A stretch of 64,000 nt of DNA, taken from the NCBI GenBank assembly GCA_023846275.1, contig CM043869.1, forward strand, positions 18,819,501 through 18,883,500, given 5' to 3'. Below are positions 23,418-36,593 of this stretch, piece by piece. The DNA is from Vanilla planifolia (Eukaryota > Streptophyta > Magnoliopsida > Asparagales > Orchidaceae). The position numbers and the translations under genes were made by a program. Every line of letters starts with the position of its first letter. Positions within the stretch are counted from its first letter, which is position 1. The notes beneath the pieces are model-generated. The model ran no database searches. It saw only the letters and a program-made list of their open reading frames with translations, and was not told the origin of the DNA.

Positions 23418-23520
23418 TGACCAATCTACGATGAGCCAGCCAAACCTATATAAAGCAACTTTGGAGAGCAGCGCACTTACTTATCTTAGTTCTAGTTGGT
23501 CCATATACTAAAACGACTTT

Positions 23521-23526
23521 AATAAA
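23521..23526 (+). terminator. Polyadenylation signal of the BAHD gene
   Basis: AATAAA about 104 nt after the stop codon, followed by T-rich sequence, at the expected distance for a plant near-upstream element. Confidence 0.45.
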
Positions 23527-24352
23527 ATGATTTTTTTAAGAGAATTGTGTTACTTTTCTTGAATTTTCGTTAATGGAGATAAAGGGATTATGTTCCATTA
23601 TTAGGAATTTAATATAGATAGTATATTAATATCTTTATTTTATTATGTAATAATATTTATATTGTATGAATTTGATTTTAAAAAGAAATATAATAATTTT
23701 CATATAGTTTTTTTTATCTTATTATTAATAAAATAGTTTAAAAATTTTGTAATATCAAAGAAAAGCACATAAGAAATATCTCAAGTTTTCTTTGAAATAG
23801 CCATTATATTAATAGTAGTCTTATTATCTAAAGTGTGCATCAATGTCTAGGAGTTAATGTTATTTTGTTGATAGTGAATTGTTAAGACATTTACATTATG
23901 AGACTTAACTTACAAATTTTTATATTTTCATAGCTTTTATTTATATTATATGTCAAATTATGAAAAATATTAATGTAATTAGTTTTATTATTGAATTATT
24001 CAATAATCAATCAAATGATTATTATGTGATTGTTTCTATAAGTTATTTAACAAATGTATGGATTTTTATTAAATTTAATATGTTTTTACAACAAAATTTG
24101 ACTGAGGTCTACAGAGCTATTTATATAAATATTATTTATTTACTATATAAATACATGTGGGCATCGGAATTACGCTCTGCATTAATACGACCAACTTAAC
24201 CAAGACAGAAACATTAAATACAAGTTACTCTCGTAATAAATACACGCTAAAAACTGCCAGAGCTTGCACTGCTCCGGCGTTCTTCGCATTCAAATCCCTT
24301 GTTTTGCTTCGGAGAGAGAGAGACAGAGACAGAGAGTGACCGCTGTTCATTC
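23527..24352. other. AT-rich intergenic DNA between the BAHD and DRB2-like genes
   Basis: Mostly AT-rich to about 24150, then less so towards the DRB promoter. A GA/CAGA microsatellite (about 24311-24337) precedes the TATA box, a common feature of plant core promoters. No gene seen. Confidence 0.6.
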
Positions 24353-24358
24353 TATAAA
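24353..24358 (+). promoter_or_regulatory. TATA box of the DRB2-like gene
   Basis: TATAAA in the context CATTC-TATAAA-ACCGC, 153 nt before the ATG at 24506 and just after a GA-rich tract. This would give a leader of about 120 nt. Confidence 0.6.
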
Positions 24359-24505
24359 ACCGCGGCGAGAAAGTGTCTTCGGTGATTAGATTGGCCCATT
24401 CACCACCTCGTCGGGGAAATCAGACGGCTCGGGTGGATTGCTGTTGTTTACGGGATCCAGTCAGCTGGCATCGGAGAGATTGATAAGTGAAGGAGGGACG
24501 GCAAA

Positions 24506-27500
24506 ATGTTTAAGAACCAGCTGCAGGAGCTGGCGCAGAGGAGCTGCTTCAATCTCCCTTCTTACACCTGCATCAGGGAAGGCCCAGACCACGCGCCACG
24601 TTTCAAGGCCACAGTCAACTTCAACGGCGAGGTCTTCGAGAGCCCGACCTTCTGTTCCACTCTCCGCTTGGCCGAGCACGCAGCCGCCGAGGCGGCACTT
24701 AACACCCTCTCCAATCGCGGGCCGTCGCACTCCCTTGCTGCCCGAATTCTGGTCAGTTTATTTAACTTTTTATTATTCGTTTCCATTGACAAATTGGAGA
24801 GCCGTTATGCCGAGTTCACTTGGATTCTCCAAGCTATAATGGTATGATTCAACCGGAAGACTATTTAATTAGCAATTGTAGAATGAAGGAATTAATCGGA
24901 GATGGTGATTTTAGGAGAAGAGGGTTGGCATCATTAAAAATTACTCAAATATGTGGCACTTTTGTCTTTGAAATTCTCTTAATTTATCATGAGAGCTGAA
25001 AGCTTAATTGCTGTATTCTGGATGATTGAAGGGCTTGTGATTTTAAAACTCAGTATAATCAAGCTCTGCCGTTTTGTATTTTTTTTTTTTTCTTATAACA
25101 AAGGTAGGTAGAAGATACCGGACGGCTACGGAGCTCAGAAGCTTTAAAACCTTGCTCTGTTTATTATTTTAATAACTTTAGGGCAGTGAGGGAGGGGAGT
25201 CCACTTGTTTGATTTATTTATGTAATAAACAAAGCTGAAACCTGTACATTATCCTTGTCGACGCCCTGGTGGATGACTAGTGCGTGTCGCTTGAAAGCAA
25301 CCATATGAAGTCTTCGCGAGACATTCCCCGTGGCTGGAACAGAGTTGTGGCCTCTTTCCATCGCGTATTCGCCTTAGGCTTTGGCTTAGGGGGATGATAG
25401 TTTACTTCGATTTATGAGTTTACACAATTTTTTAATTTATAAACTTCATTATGTTGTACCTTATTCTGGGTAGCTACATTTTCCTCCACAGGCTTCGTTA
25501 GCTTCGCCATTTGATTTTTGTGCTTCTTGTATGAGTTGATGATTGACTAGATATTCCTTCGACGCTTCGGTAGCGTCCTTTACACCTTGCTTTCCGGCTA
25601 CCATCACTATCACTTGGATATTTCGTACCCACAAACCATACCGAGCATCCACTTCGTCCCTGTCTCCTTCTTTATTATCATGATGTAGTTGTTGCAGATA
25701 TCAACTGCTTCCACAAAGCTATGCACAGAATTCCCGGTTCCTGGATGTGTGAAATCACCACGACGAGCATCCTGCATGCCAGCTTAAACCAACTCCTATC
25801 TAAGCCGTAACTCCGGCATGACAGATGCTTTTCAACCTGCTGGTTTTGGCGTAATATCTCTATCCTCCTACACCAATACAACTTCATCTTTGTCAAGACC
25901 CTCTGAATTGTTGGAGATTGCTTGCAAGATTTTAATAGGGTGTTGGTCTATTTCATCAATTGGCTCTCTTTGGGAAAGGTCCCCTCGACTTTTCTAGCCT
26001 TCCCTCTGTTATTTCCTTAAACGTAGTTCGCAGGCACCAACTTGTTGTCTTCTCTCGCTGCTATACTAACAGTCTGCTGCTGTCAGCGGCCGCTCATCTT
26101 TCTCATTGCCTTTCTAGTCCTTTTTCTCCATCTTCTGCATGGTCTTGAAAACGTTTTGCCTCCTTTTCCTTTCTTGATTGGAAAAATAAAAAATGCATCT
26201 TAAAGGAGGAATGCGAAAGACGTTTATGGATTCATTGCAGTCAAATATCTCTTCTTTAGCTGCCATCATTGTCTAAAAAACTTTCTTCGATCCCACTAGA
26301 TGCATGGTCTTGGAAAGGTTTTGCCTCATTTTCATCATTAATTAAGAAATCAAATGCACCCTCAAGGAAGAAGACAAAATAGATTTAGGGTTTTACTGTA
26401 ATCAAATGGCTCTTCTTTGGCTCCCATCGTTGCTTAAAAAACTTTCGTGGGTCACACCAATTTCTCATTTTAGGATTTAAGTCAACCATAAATTTTGGAA
26501 CCCCCGAAATGATTCATAATTAAATAAATAATCGAGCCACCAGGGGATGTTTTTGGCATGATTTGCCCATCAGATTAGTTTCTTGTCAATTCCTTGACAA
26601 TAGGTGATGTCAATCATTCCATATATACACTAATGTTCTCTTTCAGTTAAGTACAAGTGATAAATCCCAATTTTTCCCTTCGCCTCTTGAACTTTTTGGA
26701 TTATCAAGACATGGCCTTCTGCTCAGTCATTAGATGAACTGCATGACCACATATCACCAACCACCCATGATCTCAAACAAGGCAATTGAAGTATCTCGGA
26801 GATTTCAGAACTACCTTGGGCCTAACATTATTTCTAGTAACAACTATCTGAGATGATAACTTCTTACAAGATAACCAGGACTCCAAACGTCAATGCTTTA
26901 CTATAAATAAGATTCGTCATCCTTGGTCCAGGCATAAGATAATCACATTGTATCCTTGAGTAGAAGAGATAAGCATTGAATGTGGTCAGGCACCATGATC
27001 TTGTCTTAAGTACAGTGTGGAAGTCAAGAGTAGCTGCGAGAGGAGTTCAAGAGGATATGGGTGTCTCTTTTATCTCGAGAGACAGTTTGAAAGGGTGGCA
27101 GGTCATGATACTGAGATTTTCCTAAAACTGGAAGGTCTCCTGAGGTCTCCAGATGGATGTTGGTGGACATGCTCAAGAGCAATTAGGTTGGTGTTGATGG
27201 CCTCGTCAAAATGTAACTTTGATAACTATCAATTTGGATCACCTAACTTTGTAGTGCCCAATTCAAGCTGTGGGCACGTGGCCATTAGTTGGATCAAACC
27301 AATTCGTCCAAATTAATTAGCTCGCTAGAGAAGTGGGTCGCTAGTGTGTCAAAAGTTAGATTTTCCTATCATTTGTTAAAAAACCGTTTGACGATTCAAA
27401 TAAATATATTAACAAGCGATATAGTTTAGATGATCAGTGTTAACATGAAACATTTATGTCGGGGTCTTGTTAAGCTTGGCCTGAGCTGGATTCGCCTTAG

Positions 27501-28507
27501 AGCAAATCTAGCACATAAGAATAGCAATGTTAAGTACTTCAACTAAAAACCCAGAAAAGTTCGGTATTCACCTTTGCTGTTAATGTTGTCATTGGTGGTA
27601 TTTTCTTTATGTGGATATAAATTTGTGAGTAATGACTTCTAATCATAATAGGACGAGACGGGCGTCTACAAAAACCTCTTGCAGGAAATTTCTAGGCGAG
27701 TTGGTGTGCCATTACCATCATATACCACTGTCCGTTCTGGCTTTGGACACCAACATGTCTTCACTTGCACTGTTCAACTTGCTGGGTTCACCTTCACCGG
27801 TGGCCCAGCCAAAAGCAAGAAGCAAGCCGAAAAGAACTCTGCCATGGCAGCATGGAATTCGCTCAAGAAATGTGAGCTATTTCGATCGCTTTTTCCTTAC
27901 AAACTGCATTCTTGGCTGTCTGTAATTGCCTCTGTTTGCATATGATTATTGAACAGTGGCAAAAGAAGCAGCTAGTTCATCCTCGGAGCCAGAAAACAAT
28001 GATGAACAGGTGCAGACCACTATAGCACGTACCCTCCTGAACTATCGTTTGGAGATGATGGCAAATAAACCAATCGATACTTCATTTTCAAAGAGTTTCA
28101 CTGCTCTGCAACAAGCTCATCTTAACAGATCAAGGATTCTACCCTTAATGAACCCCAAATCTGTACCAAGAATTGATGGAACGACATCTAGAAAGGTTCC
28201 TTATGTACTAGAAAGGCACCATGGAGTCCCACTTCATGCCATTGCACCGCCGGTAAGGATTAGGACTGCAGTCCCAGTTTTCTCAGCTCCACCATGTCCA
28301 CATCAAGAAAGCCATCAGCCTCATTCTGTAGCAGCACCACCTTTCCGAAGGGCATCTCCTGTCGTTCTAAGGCCTGTTGTTCCTCTGTCTGCTGCTCAGC
28401 TATCAAGTCAAGCTGTTTCCAGCAAAGTTCCTTCTCAGAAACTGGAACAGACAGCTGCATTTATAGCTTATTCTCAGGTAAGTCAACGTGGGAAATCACC
28501 TCAGTAG
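24506..28507 (+). CDS. DRB2: Double-stranded RNA-binding protein, DRB2/3/5 class
   Basis: Three exons (24506-24751, 27652-27871, 27957-28507) with GT-AG introns of 2900 and 85 bp give 338 residues. Two double-stranded-RNA-binding motifs lie at about 1-70 (starting MFKNQLQELAQRS, with CIREGPDHAPRFKATV) and 85-155 (YKNLLQEI, GPAKSKKQAEKN.AM.AW). Both keep the basic KK..AE helix or its equivalent. A proline-rich tail carries the class-typical APPVRIRTAVPVFSAPP block. Plant DRB2 works with Dicer-like proteins in microRNA biogenesis and translational repression; that role is known for the family, not shown here. The tail is short: Arabidopsis DRB2 has about 434 residues. A strong donor (CAG|GTAAGT at 28478) lies just before the stop, and coding-like sequence continues in another frame to 28620. 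The last exon may therefore be alternatively spliced or frameshifted. Confidence 0.9.
26137..26465. repeat. 165-bp tandem repeat in DRB2-like intron 1
   Basis: Two units (26137-26301 and 26302 to about 26465) share GCATGGTCTTG, GTTTTGCCTC, AAATGCA, TTCATTGCAGTCAAAT/TTACTGTAATCAAAT and CTTCTTTAGCTGCCATC/CTTCTTTGGCTCCCATC blocks. The rest of the 2.9-kb intron holds no frame or element I can identify. Confidence 0.7.
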
Positions 28508-31500
28508 CTGTAAATGAACAACCATCTAATGATATGGCCTGTCCTTTGTCTGGCTCGCTGTTGAAGGTGGAGTCTGCCGATAGAGTGAAAGATGTGCAGG
28601 TGGGGTGGGGGAAAGAGTGAGCTAAATTGGTACGTCCTTGACCTTTGAAACTTTTCATTTAACTTTTCCTTGTTATGTTCTTGCTTAGATCGTTAAACAT
28701 AGCAGTTTAGTGGTTACTATGTTTACAGTTGAATCAAATGTTTGCTGTGAATTATGGTACTTTTTGAACACTCTTGGTTGTGAAAATAATCTGGAAGAGT
28801 TTTGTTGATCAATTACAAAGGGTCATCATTTTTTATAGAATTATTTTTTTAATTTATTCAGGTAGCTTGGTTTGTATTAAGGAATAGTTGGTTGCACAAG
28901 TACAAAGAGAAATTTAGAGAAATTTGGAGGTTGCAAAACCAAATGGAGCATAGTGTCTATGATGTTAAATGTAGCAGTAATTAGCATAAGAAAGTCACAA
29001 ACAAATGGAACACGATTAGGGAAGGCCAAGGTAGTGGCCAAGTAATGGTAGATATAAGCATCCAAACATTGGGTATGTGATTGACAGTGCAAAGGTTTAA
29101 GATGGCACAACAAAATATGTGTTGGATGTATTAGGATCAATGTGGCTTAGTCAAAGGGCTATGTATTCTGAATGTGTTTTCTGTGAGGTTCTAGGGAAAC
29201 TTACGAAGAGACATTTAAAAATTAGGAAAACTTACGAAGAGACAATTGAAGGCAATTGTCAAAAGTCATATATATTGGAGTTGTTTTGCATGCATATTTT
29301 GATTTATAGATAAGAAAATAGTATATTTGGTATGTATAAAACATAAAAAATAGTTAAGCACCAAGTTTATGGTAATCCCATTCTAAAAAGTATGGGGCCC
29401 ATTGTCATAAAATATAATATGTTACAAAATTATGAGCAGGGAGTTGAAGACTATTGTTAGCTATATAAGAAAGAGTGGCATATGGCAACAAAAGAGTCGC
29501 ATAAATAAATTTGATTTAATTGCATTTATAGGCAATGGATAAGAAAATAATTGATAGGTGTGAAGTAAAAAAAATTAAGGATCAAATAAAATGTTGAAAA
29601 CTAACAAAATTTGATGAAAGAAAAATGAAAAAAATAAGATATGAATGAGATAATAGTTTGAATATTCTTTTCTTTTCAAATATGGCGGGCCATTATCATG
29701 ATAATTATCTTATTCAACATAGAGTTGTTATTGGTGGTGTTTACATCTTCAATACTTAGTGAAGCAAAAGAGGAATGATATGGTTAAAAATATATTTTAT
29801 GATTTTGATTGAAAAAAATATAAGAATAGGATAGTTATGGTTTTCAACTTTTATCATGCAAAGCTTGCATGGGAAAGGACCACCAAGGCTAATTGATAGC
29901 TAAATGTCATGAAATTGCAAACTTTTGAGGTAAGGCAAGAGAAGAAAAGTGCTAATATCCCTTATTATAACATTGTATAGATTTAAGGGAGCTTAACCAT
30001 AATAGTATAGTCATTGTAAAGGATAACATAACTTTGTTGAATGATAACTTTTTAGCACCAATATATGTTAGAGATAGTCATTGTAAAGGAGCTTATCCAT
30101 AATATATGCATTCTAATTGACATGCTTTGCCTTACAAAAGGGAATTCAATAAATGAATTAGGATTTACTGCATAATTACTCCTTATATTTTAACATTGTA
30201 ACTAAGAAAAGTATATGTAATAAGCAACTAAAAACCCAAATATGAAAACTATACTATGCATACAATAAATCAATCTTAAGGCTTGAGCTAGGTTTGCTTG
30301 GTTATCAGAGTAACACGTTTACCTTTCCAACTTTTTTTTTTTTTTGTTTAGGTGCAAGAATACACGCAATACATTATTTTAGAGAATGCAGCAAATTTTA
30401 TATATTTTCTTTTCAATTTTTTTGTCCATTTAGCACGTTAATCATTTGCTTGTGCTTATTCATTTTTGTTTTTCACACTTTTCTTTCTATACTAATTCCT
30501 TTTGTGATTAGGTAATAACAATAAGGCTAATCTACTTATGCTCGTATACATAATTATTATTATTTTTAACATGCTTTCCACATCCATGTAAAATTCATAC
30601 GTAACATGTTATGCAATTGTAACATAAAACTTTTTTTTTATCTATTTAACAAAAATAATGCATAAAATCTCAAAATCAAAACATTATATAAGTAACACTT
30701 CTATGTATTATTATAACACCAAAATATTTAAAAATTTATGTATCTTATCATTGTTTAGAAATTTTCCCTTAATAAGTTAGCAAAAATATCCATAATTATC
30801 ATGAGTGGTACACACTAAAAACTTCAAAACAAAACATTTCTTTCGCCCCAAAAATACAAAAATATGCTCTAAAACATCTTTGTGAGGTATAAACATTGTT
30901 TTTTTTACAAAACTTTCATTTTGTTTTCTTTTAGTTTTTATTTTGTTGTTGATGTGATTTAATAGTTTGTTTAAATGCAATCGAATGCTCAACTCTTTTG
31001 CCTGGTTTGCATTTCAAGCACGTGCATTTATTGCACTACTTGATCTAATAATTGGGTAGGCTAATCAATAGGATCATCTCATTTGATGACCTTTATGTTA
31101 TAGTTAAAACGTTTACTGAATCATTATATTATAAATTTGGTTATTGATCTTACAAAATATAGAGTTTATTTATGGTGGAGAGTTTTGTCTATCTAAAAAA
31201 AATGTTCTTAGAAGACAGTTATGAAAATTAAAAAAAATTTACATGTGAGTAAATTCTAAAAATTAGAATTTTATAAAATTTAAAAATCTGTTGAAAAGAA
31301 TCTTCTTTAATCTTAAGTTACAAGAGATGTCATGTGGTATATTTCAATAAAAACATTTATTAAAGTTAAATAAAGCTAGTTGGAGTGTGACCCTAAGTTT
31401 TGCTATAATGTTTTATAGATATTAAGATATTTAAGTTACCCCTTCCTTATAACCTTATAATATTATGACCTCGTAGCTTTAAAGTATCTCGTTTGACCAA

Positions 31501-34074
31501 AAGCAATTGCATTAATGACATAACAAGTGGATTTGGCATCTATAAGTTTATATACTTTTTGTAACCTAACATTACATAAGAACTCTATATGAACTAATGA
31601 ATGGTTTAAGTTTGATTTCATCACTCTTTGCAATGACTCATTAAGGTAGTAGGGTTCAAATATATTAAGGATTATTTTCATACATTTAAGAGTTTTGGAG
31701 AGGTCGATGTTAATCTAAAAAATGAACAAAACAAGTAACATGCTATATATTATTGTTTAAAAGATGGAATTCTATATAGAGAGGTTTTAAACTATGTATT
31801 CCTAAATCATCTAATCATAAAATCCTTTTCAAAAAAAAATAGCTCTATGGGAAAATCGTAATACATTTTAGGAAAAATAAAAAAAATTGATATATTGATG
31901 GATTATTTTTTTATGTCATTTTCTTAAAAAAATAGTTAAAGTTATAACACTATGCAAGATTTGATAAGCTTAAAAGAAAAGAAAAAAATTATTAATACTT
32001 ATATTCTAACTTATATTCTACTAGATAATTTTCAAAAACTTTAGAGTTGTCATTATTAATATTATTCTCAATTTACCAGGATCTCCTAGGGAGAATGATT
32101 GTATAGTAATAGTTATTAATTGTTTTTCAAAAATAATTATTTTTCAAAAATAATTATTTTGATAGTTAAAATAAAGTAGAGTGATATATTCTTGGTTGTT
32201 ATTTTTTATAACGAAATATATATTATCATTTTATTAGATTCTATAATATATGTCTATAATGTCGAATTTATGTGATATTTTTAGATGATATACACTAAGA
32301 TAGAAATGCAACTTTTTTTTTTTTTTGCTCCTTGCCATTCTCAAATAGATGATCAAAGTAAAGTGTCAAGTAAGAGCTAGCAAACCTTCTATGATGCTTG
32401 ATAGTTGATAATTTTGTAGTTTATTGACCATAGTTAGATTTGCATACAACAATTTCATTTATAGGAAACATTCTATGATACTTGATAGTTGATCATTTAG
32501 TAGATGGGACAACTTATTGACCATAGTTAAATTTGCATACAACAATTTCATTAATAAACGTATAAGTATGAATTCCTTTCATACATTTATTGCCATCATG
32601 ATAAAAAAAATAAATACTTTATCTCAAAGTGAATTTTGCAATTCATTTGCTCAACATAATGTTGATACCTTTCTCGAAGTTAAATAAAAACTAAAAATAA
32701 TTTATAAATACATTAAGGAACATGCAAACTCATAAATGATCCATCCAATGAGTATAACAATGCCCAACCAAGTATATCTACTTTATGCCCAAATAATTGT
32801 CATATTCGGTCACCTAATATCTATAGTTTCATATTAGAGGTGTAATTTGTAATTATTAATTTTTTCTTAGATAGTATTATGTTACTATTGTAATTTGCAT
32901 TCTATTTCAACAATAATATTTAGGACTTAGGTTTATTACAATTATCCAGTATTTTTTATGAGTAACACTCGTGCGTATATTATCCTTGATCTTTTGGTAT
33001 GAAATTTTATCATTTTATATATATTACAATGATTAGCTATGATTTTTTTAAGATTAAAGATTTCATATAATCTATCTTAAACAAATCATTATAGTGTATT
33101 TTTTTCTGATCTATCTTATACCCACTAAGCATAAGAAAAATAATGCCATTAGTTGGGCAATCAAGGCAATCTCTTAACTACTTGAAATTTTTAGCTCAAG
33201 TTTTAAGATTAATTTCTTTTCACATTCTTCACTTATTGACAATAAACACACCTCTTGAGGCTCATGGAGGAGCATATTCTTCGAGTCATTTAAGTTAGAT
33301 TTTAAATGATTTTTATAGAATTGTTTTTCTTATTCTTGTAATGTGATGTCCAAAGTATCCCAAAATTATAATTTGATAAAAAAGCAAGACACTTTTGTAC
33401 CTTCAACCTACCTTTCTCTACAAATTACAAATATCAATCATTACATTGTGTCATACAAAATATTTGTGATCCATCCAAGTTTACAAGTTGTTAAAACAAA
33501 GTGCATTCATTCTATATAGAGTTTCAATCTATTTAGCTCAAAACAAAGCTTTTAAAAAGAAGTATATTATAGATGTCATTCAATAAATATTTTGCAATAA
33601 AAAATGACAAAATTCGAAACAAAAAAGCTTTCTAAGGGCTTTATCAAACATAACCTCAAAAGCATGCTTCCTTTACTGTTAAAATGTGTATCACATTTTA
33701 AAAAACATTTTCTAGTCCAACATTCAAAAAGAATAAACTTCCTAACACGATATGGATTAAGACCGTTGATCTGCAACCCAAATCCATAAACCTAACCATG
33801 GCAAATGTTGCCGCAGTAGCAACAACTTCTGCGAAAGATCGTATACTATATCATAAGTGATGTTGTTCAATTTTAACCAATCACATAATGAGAGATAACA
33901 GAGAGCTTCAGATTTCCAATTAACCACAGATAGGAAAAATCTTCTAAGCCAGGCATTTAAACAAACACTAGAGCGACAAGAAACTAACACCCAGGGCACT
34001 GAAAGAGCCACACCAGAACACCAAGACGGAACGTAGGATACACGCATATCGAGTGAGAAAAATAAGCAGTGGGT
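28508..34074. other. Gene-free AT-rich stretch between the DRB2-like and CKS1 genes
   Basis: Over 5.5 kb with no supported gene. 28508-28620 may still be DRB2 coding or 3' UTR. Beyond that, composition is AT-rich with many short A and T runs and only short chance frames. A small tandem repeat is present at 32387-32561. The last 200-300 bp should hold the CKS1 3' UTR. Confidence 0.6.
32387..32561. repeat. Tandem repeat of about 84 bp, two copies
   Basis: Both copies share TTCTATGAT(G/A)CTTGATAGTTGAT, TTATTGACCATAGTTA and TTTGCATACAACAATTTCATT. The second copy has a small insertion. There is also a short AT-rich direct repeat of TTTTCAAAAATAATTATT just upstream, near 32126-32160. Confidence 0.8.
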
Positions 34075-34515
34075 TCACTTAAGAAGCATCCGTGCTGCGG
34101 CTGCCGTTGATTGGTTCTCCTGCTGCTGCTGGTAGTTCAGAGGACGTCGGAAGAGCATGATATGAGGCTCGGGGCGGTGGATCGCGTAGTGAACCCATCC
34201 CCTGCTCTGCTGCACGCCAATTGCGCGCCACTCGTTCTGCCGCATACAAAAGCAGAATCAAAGAGGAATTCAACAGATGAAACGCATCAAACAAGGCAGA
34301 AAATAGCACCTCAGAGAGAAGACGATTCTTGGGAAGCAGCTTCGCCACTTCCGGAGGGAGGACCACGTGCCTGCATCCATATGCGAAAAGACATAATCAT
34401 AGATCAGATGTAAAAGCACCTAACGCAATTAGGATTTAGGAACGGAACCGCTGAGATCCGACCTGTACTCGTAGGTGTCATCAAAATATTTCTCGGAATA
34501 CTGGATCTGACCCAT
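34075..34515 (-). CDS. CKS1: Cyclin-dependent kinase regulatory subunit CKS1
   Basis: Three exons on the minus strand (34515-34463, 34370-34310, 34236-34075) with introns of 92 and 73 bp give 91 residues. The protein is nearly all CKS domain: [20 protein letters not shown], then [19 protein letters not shown] and [10 protein letters not shown], followed by [20 protein letters not shown]. The anion-binding residues match the known CKS set (Lys9, Arg18, Ser49, Trp52, Arg69), and the HxPEPH hinge is intact. CKS proteins dock on CDKs and steer multisite phosphorylation in the cell cycle. The C-terminal extension after the glutamine run is alanine-rich and about 11 residues long, a variable part in plants. 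The small first exon and short second exon make the gene easy to miss; splice phases fit exactly. Confidence 0.95.
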
Positions 34516-36593
34516 TTTCCCGGAAGATCACCTTCTACACAAGAAAATCGAAAACACGGGTCAAGCATCAGAACACAAATCGTACAGCAGAATCAAAGAA
34601 CCTATTAACCAAGCAAACGAAAGAAATGATCGGTGAAGGGGAGACCGAGAAAGACGAAATCAAAGCGATGAAGGCGGCGGAAACGACGCAGGTTTAAGGG
34701 AAGGCGAGGACAGTAATCGAAATGGATGACGGATTAAAAAAGTCCTAATACTGCTTCACATAAAGCAATTTTAAAGAAGGGCAAAAATGGAAATCCATAT
34801 AAAGTTTCAAATTTTGAAATTCGGGGAAGCGCGCAATTGCATTTTGACGCCTCCAACAAACAGACTTTGATAAATAACTTCTTTTATAAAAAATAGTTTT
34901 ATATACTTGAAAACATTTATTTGTTTGATAAATAATATTTTAATAATTATTATTTTTTAAAAATTAAAGTTAATTGATGCTTGTGGTGTCTTTTAAAGAG
35001 AAAATATATTCTTTTGGATAAAAGAAAAGAAAATATATTCTTTTGGATTTTCTTTCAAAAAAAATATATATATATATATATTCTTTTGGATAATTGCTAA
35101 AACTTATAATGTTATTTTGAACTTGGTTAGTAATCATGAAGTAATATGAAAAAACAGTCAATATAATTGACAAAATCATGATTATTTTTTGTAATGAAAG
35201 AAAAAAATTATTTTACTCCTCGAATATGGATAAAATGTTCCTAAAATGACTAAAAGATATAAAAAAAATGACTTTGATAGTGAAATAAAAGGATGTCTTA
35301 ACTCTATTAAATGGGTGTATGGCAACAAACATAGATATGAAATAGGCTTGTTTGTTAAAAAAAGTTAAATCCTAAAATACGTAACAAACTTCTAGTGGAA
35401 AAAAAAACTATCTCAAAAAGGCTATAATTGTAAATGTGTTTTGAATGAAACCTATAAAGGATCGTAAGAAAAAGAGCATGAAGCCTCCAGGGATTTCTAG
35501 TCAATTTCGATTGCTAAATGTACCCAATAGTGTTATTAAAATTTTATTAATGATTTTTCTATACAATCATGTTGTTTGACTTAAATGAATTATTTGTTGG
35601 ATATAGAATCTTTTTAGTTAAAACTCTAAATATCAAATTTGCTATTAAATTTGTAAAGTATTTGACTAACTCCTATAACATTTGGATTTTCATTTGATGT
35701 GGTTGTCAAGAAACTTAGCAAATACTTAGAAAATCAACATCGAATGTGACTAGTTTTCGCTCAAATTGATAAAACTTTCATTTTAAAAAGAAAATATGCA
35801 AAACATTTGAACATGAAAGCTTTTAGTTGAAACTTGAACTCTAGGTTTGAAGTGTGGCATAAATAGTTTTCTTTGTTTGCTAAGCTAAAGGCTCATCCAA
35901 CAATAAACAATTAATTGACCAAAAGAATCATAAATATAATCAAAAAATTGCAAACACAATTCACAATTCTTTAAGACAATTTCTAGAGACACCTTCATGG
36001 TATAACAAACACATAAGTAATATAAAATTCAAAAGTACAATGCAAATAAGTACTACAAAGCATCTATTGACCAATAATACATCCAATAGAGTTCGCCACA
36101 TTTTGTCATGTCTTTATAATTATAAGAAATTCAATTTCAACATGTGATTGGAAAGTCACTCTTATGAAAAAAAAATCAAATATTCTCTAATAAGAGAACC
36201 AATTTAGAATTTTCATGAATAAAGTGAAAAACACATTGTATTTAGTAAGTGCATCATTGATAAAATTAAAATTTTAATTTTTAGTCAAAAAAGTATAATA
36301 CATCTTTTAAATATTATTTTGAAAGGATAATTTTTTTTTTCTTATAATCTTTTTCTTTATTAAAATAAAAAATATATATTTTAAAATACGATCACACAAA
36401 CATGGAAGTCGTTGTAGATTGCATTTATAAAAGTTATGCCAAGGTCTAAAGAAATTACAAATCGTCTAACATAAAATTAAATGACTCATGCAAGCTATTT
36501 CAAAGCAACTCATAACGGCCTTCCATTTCAAAAGCAACTCCTTATTAACGGTCTTCTTCTCGAGTGCTAGAAACAACCCCAGCTGCACCCGTC
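34516..36593. other. Gene-free stretch between the CKS1 and UGT86A genes
   Basis: 34516 to about 34760 should be the CKS1 leader and promoter (moderate GC, GA-rich). The rest is AT-rich. An AT dinucleotide run near 35066-35082 is flanked by three copies of ATATTCTTTTGGAT (about 35007, 35036 and 35079). No gene seen. The UGT 3' UTR and polyadenylation region should be just below 36594. Confidence 0.6.

Noticed and set aside
34111..34413. 100-codon plus-strand frame opposite CKS1
   Set aside because: It is antisense to the well-supported CKS1 exons and crosses their introns.
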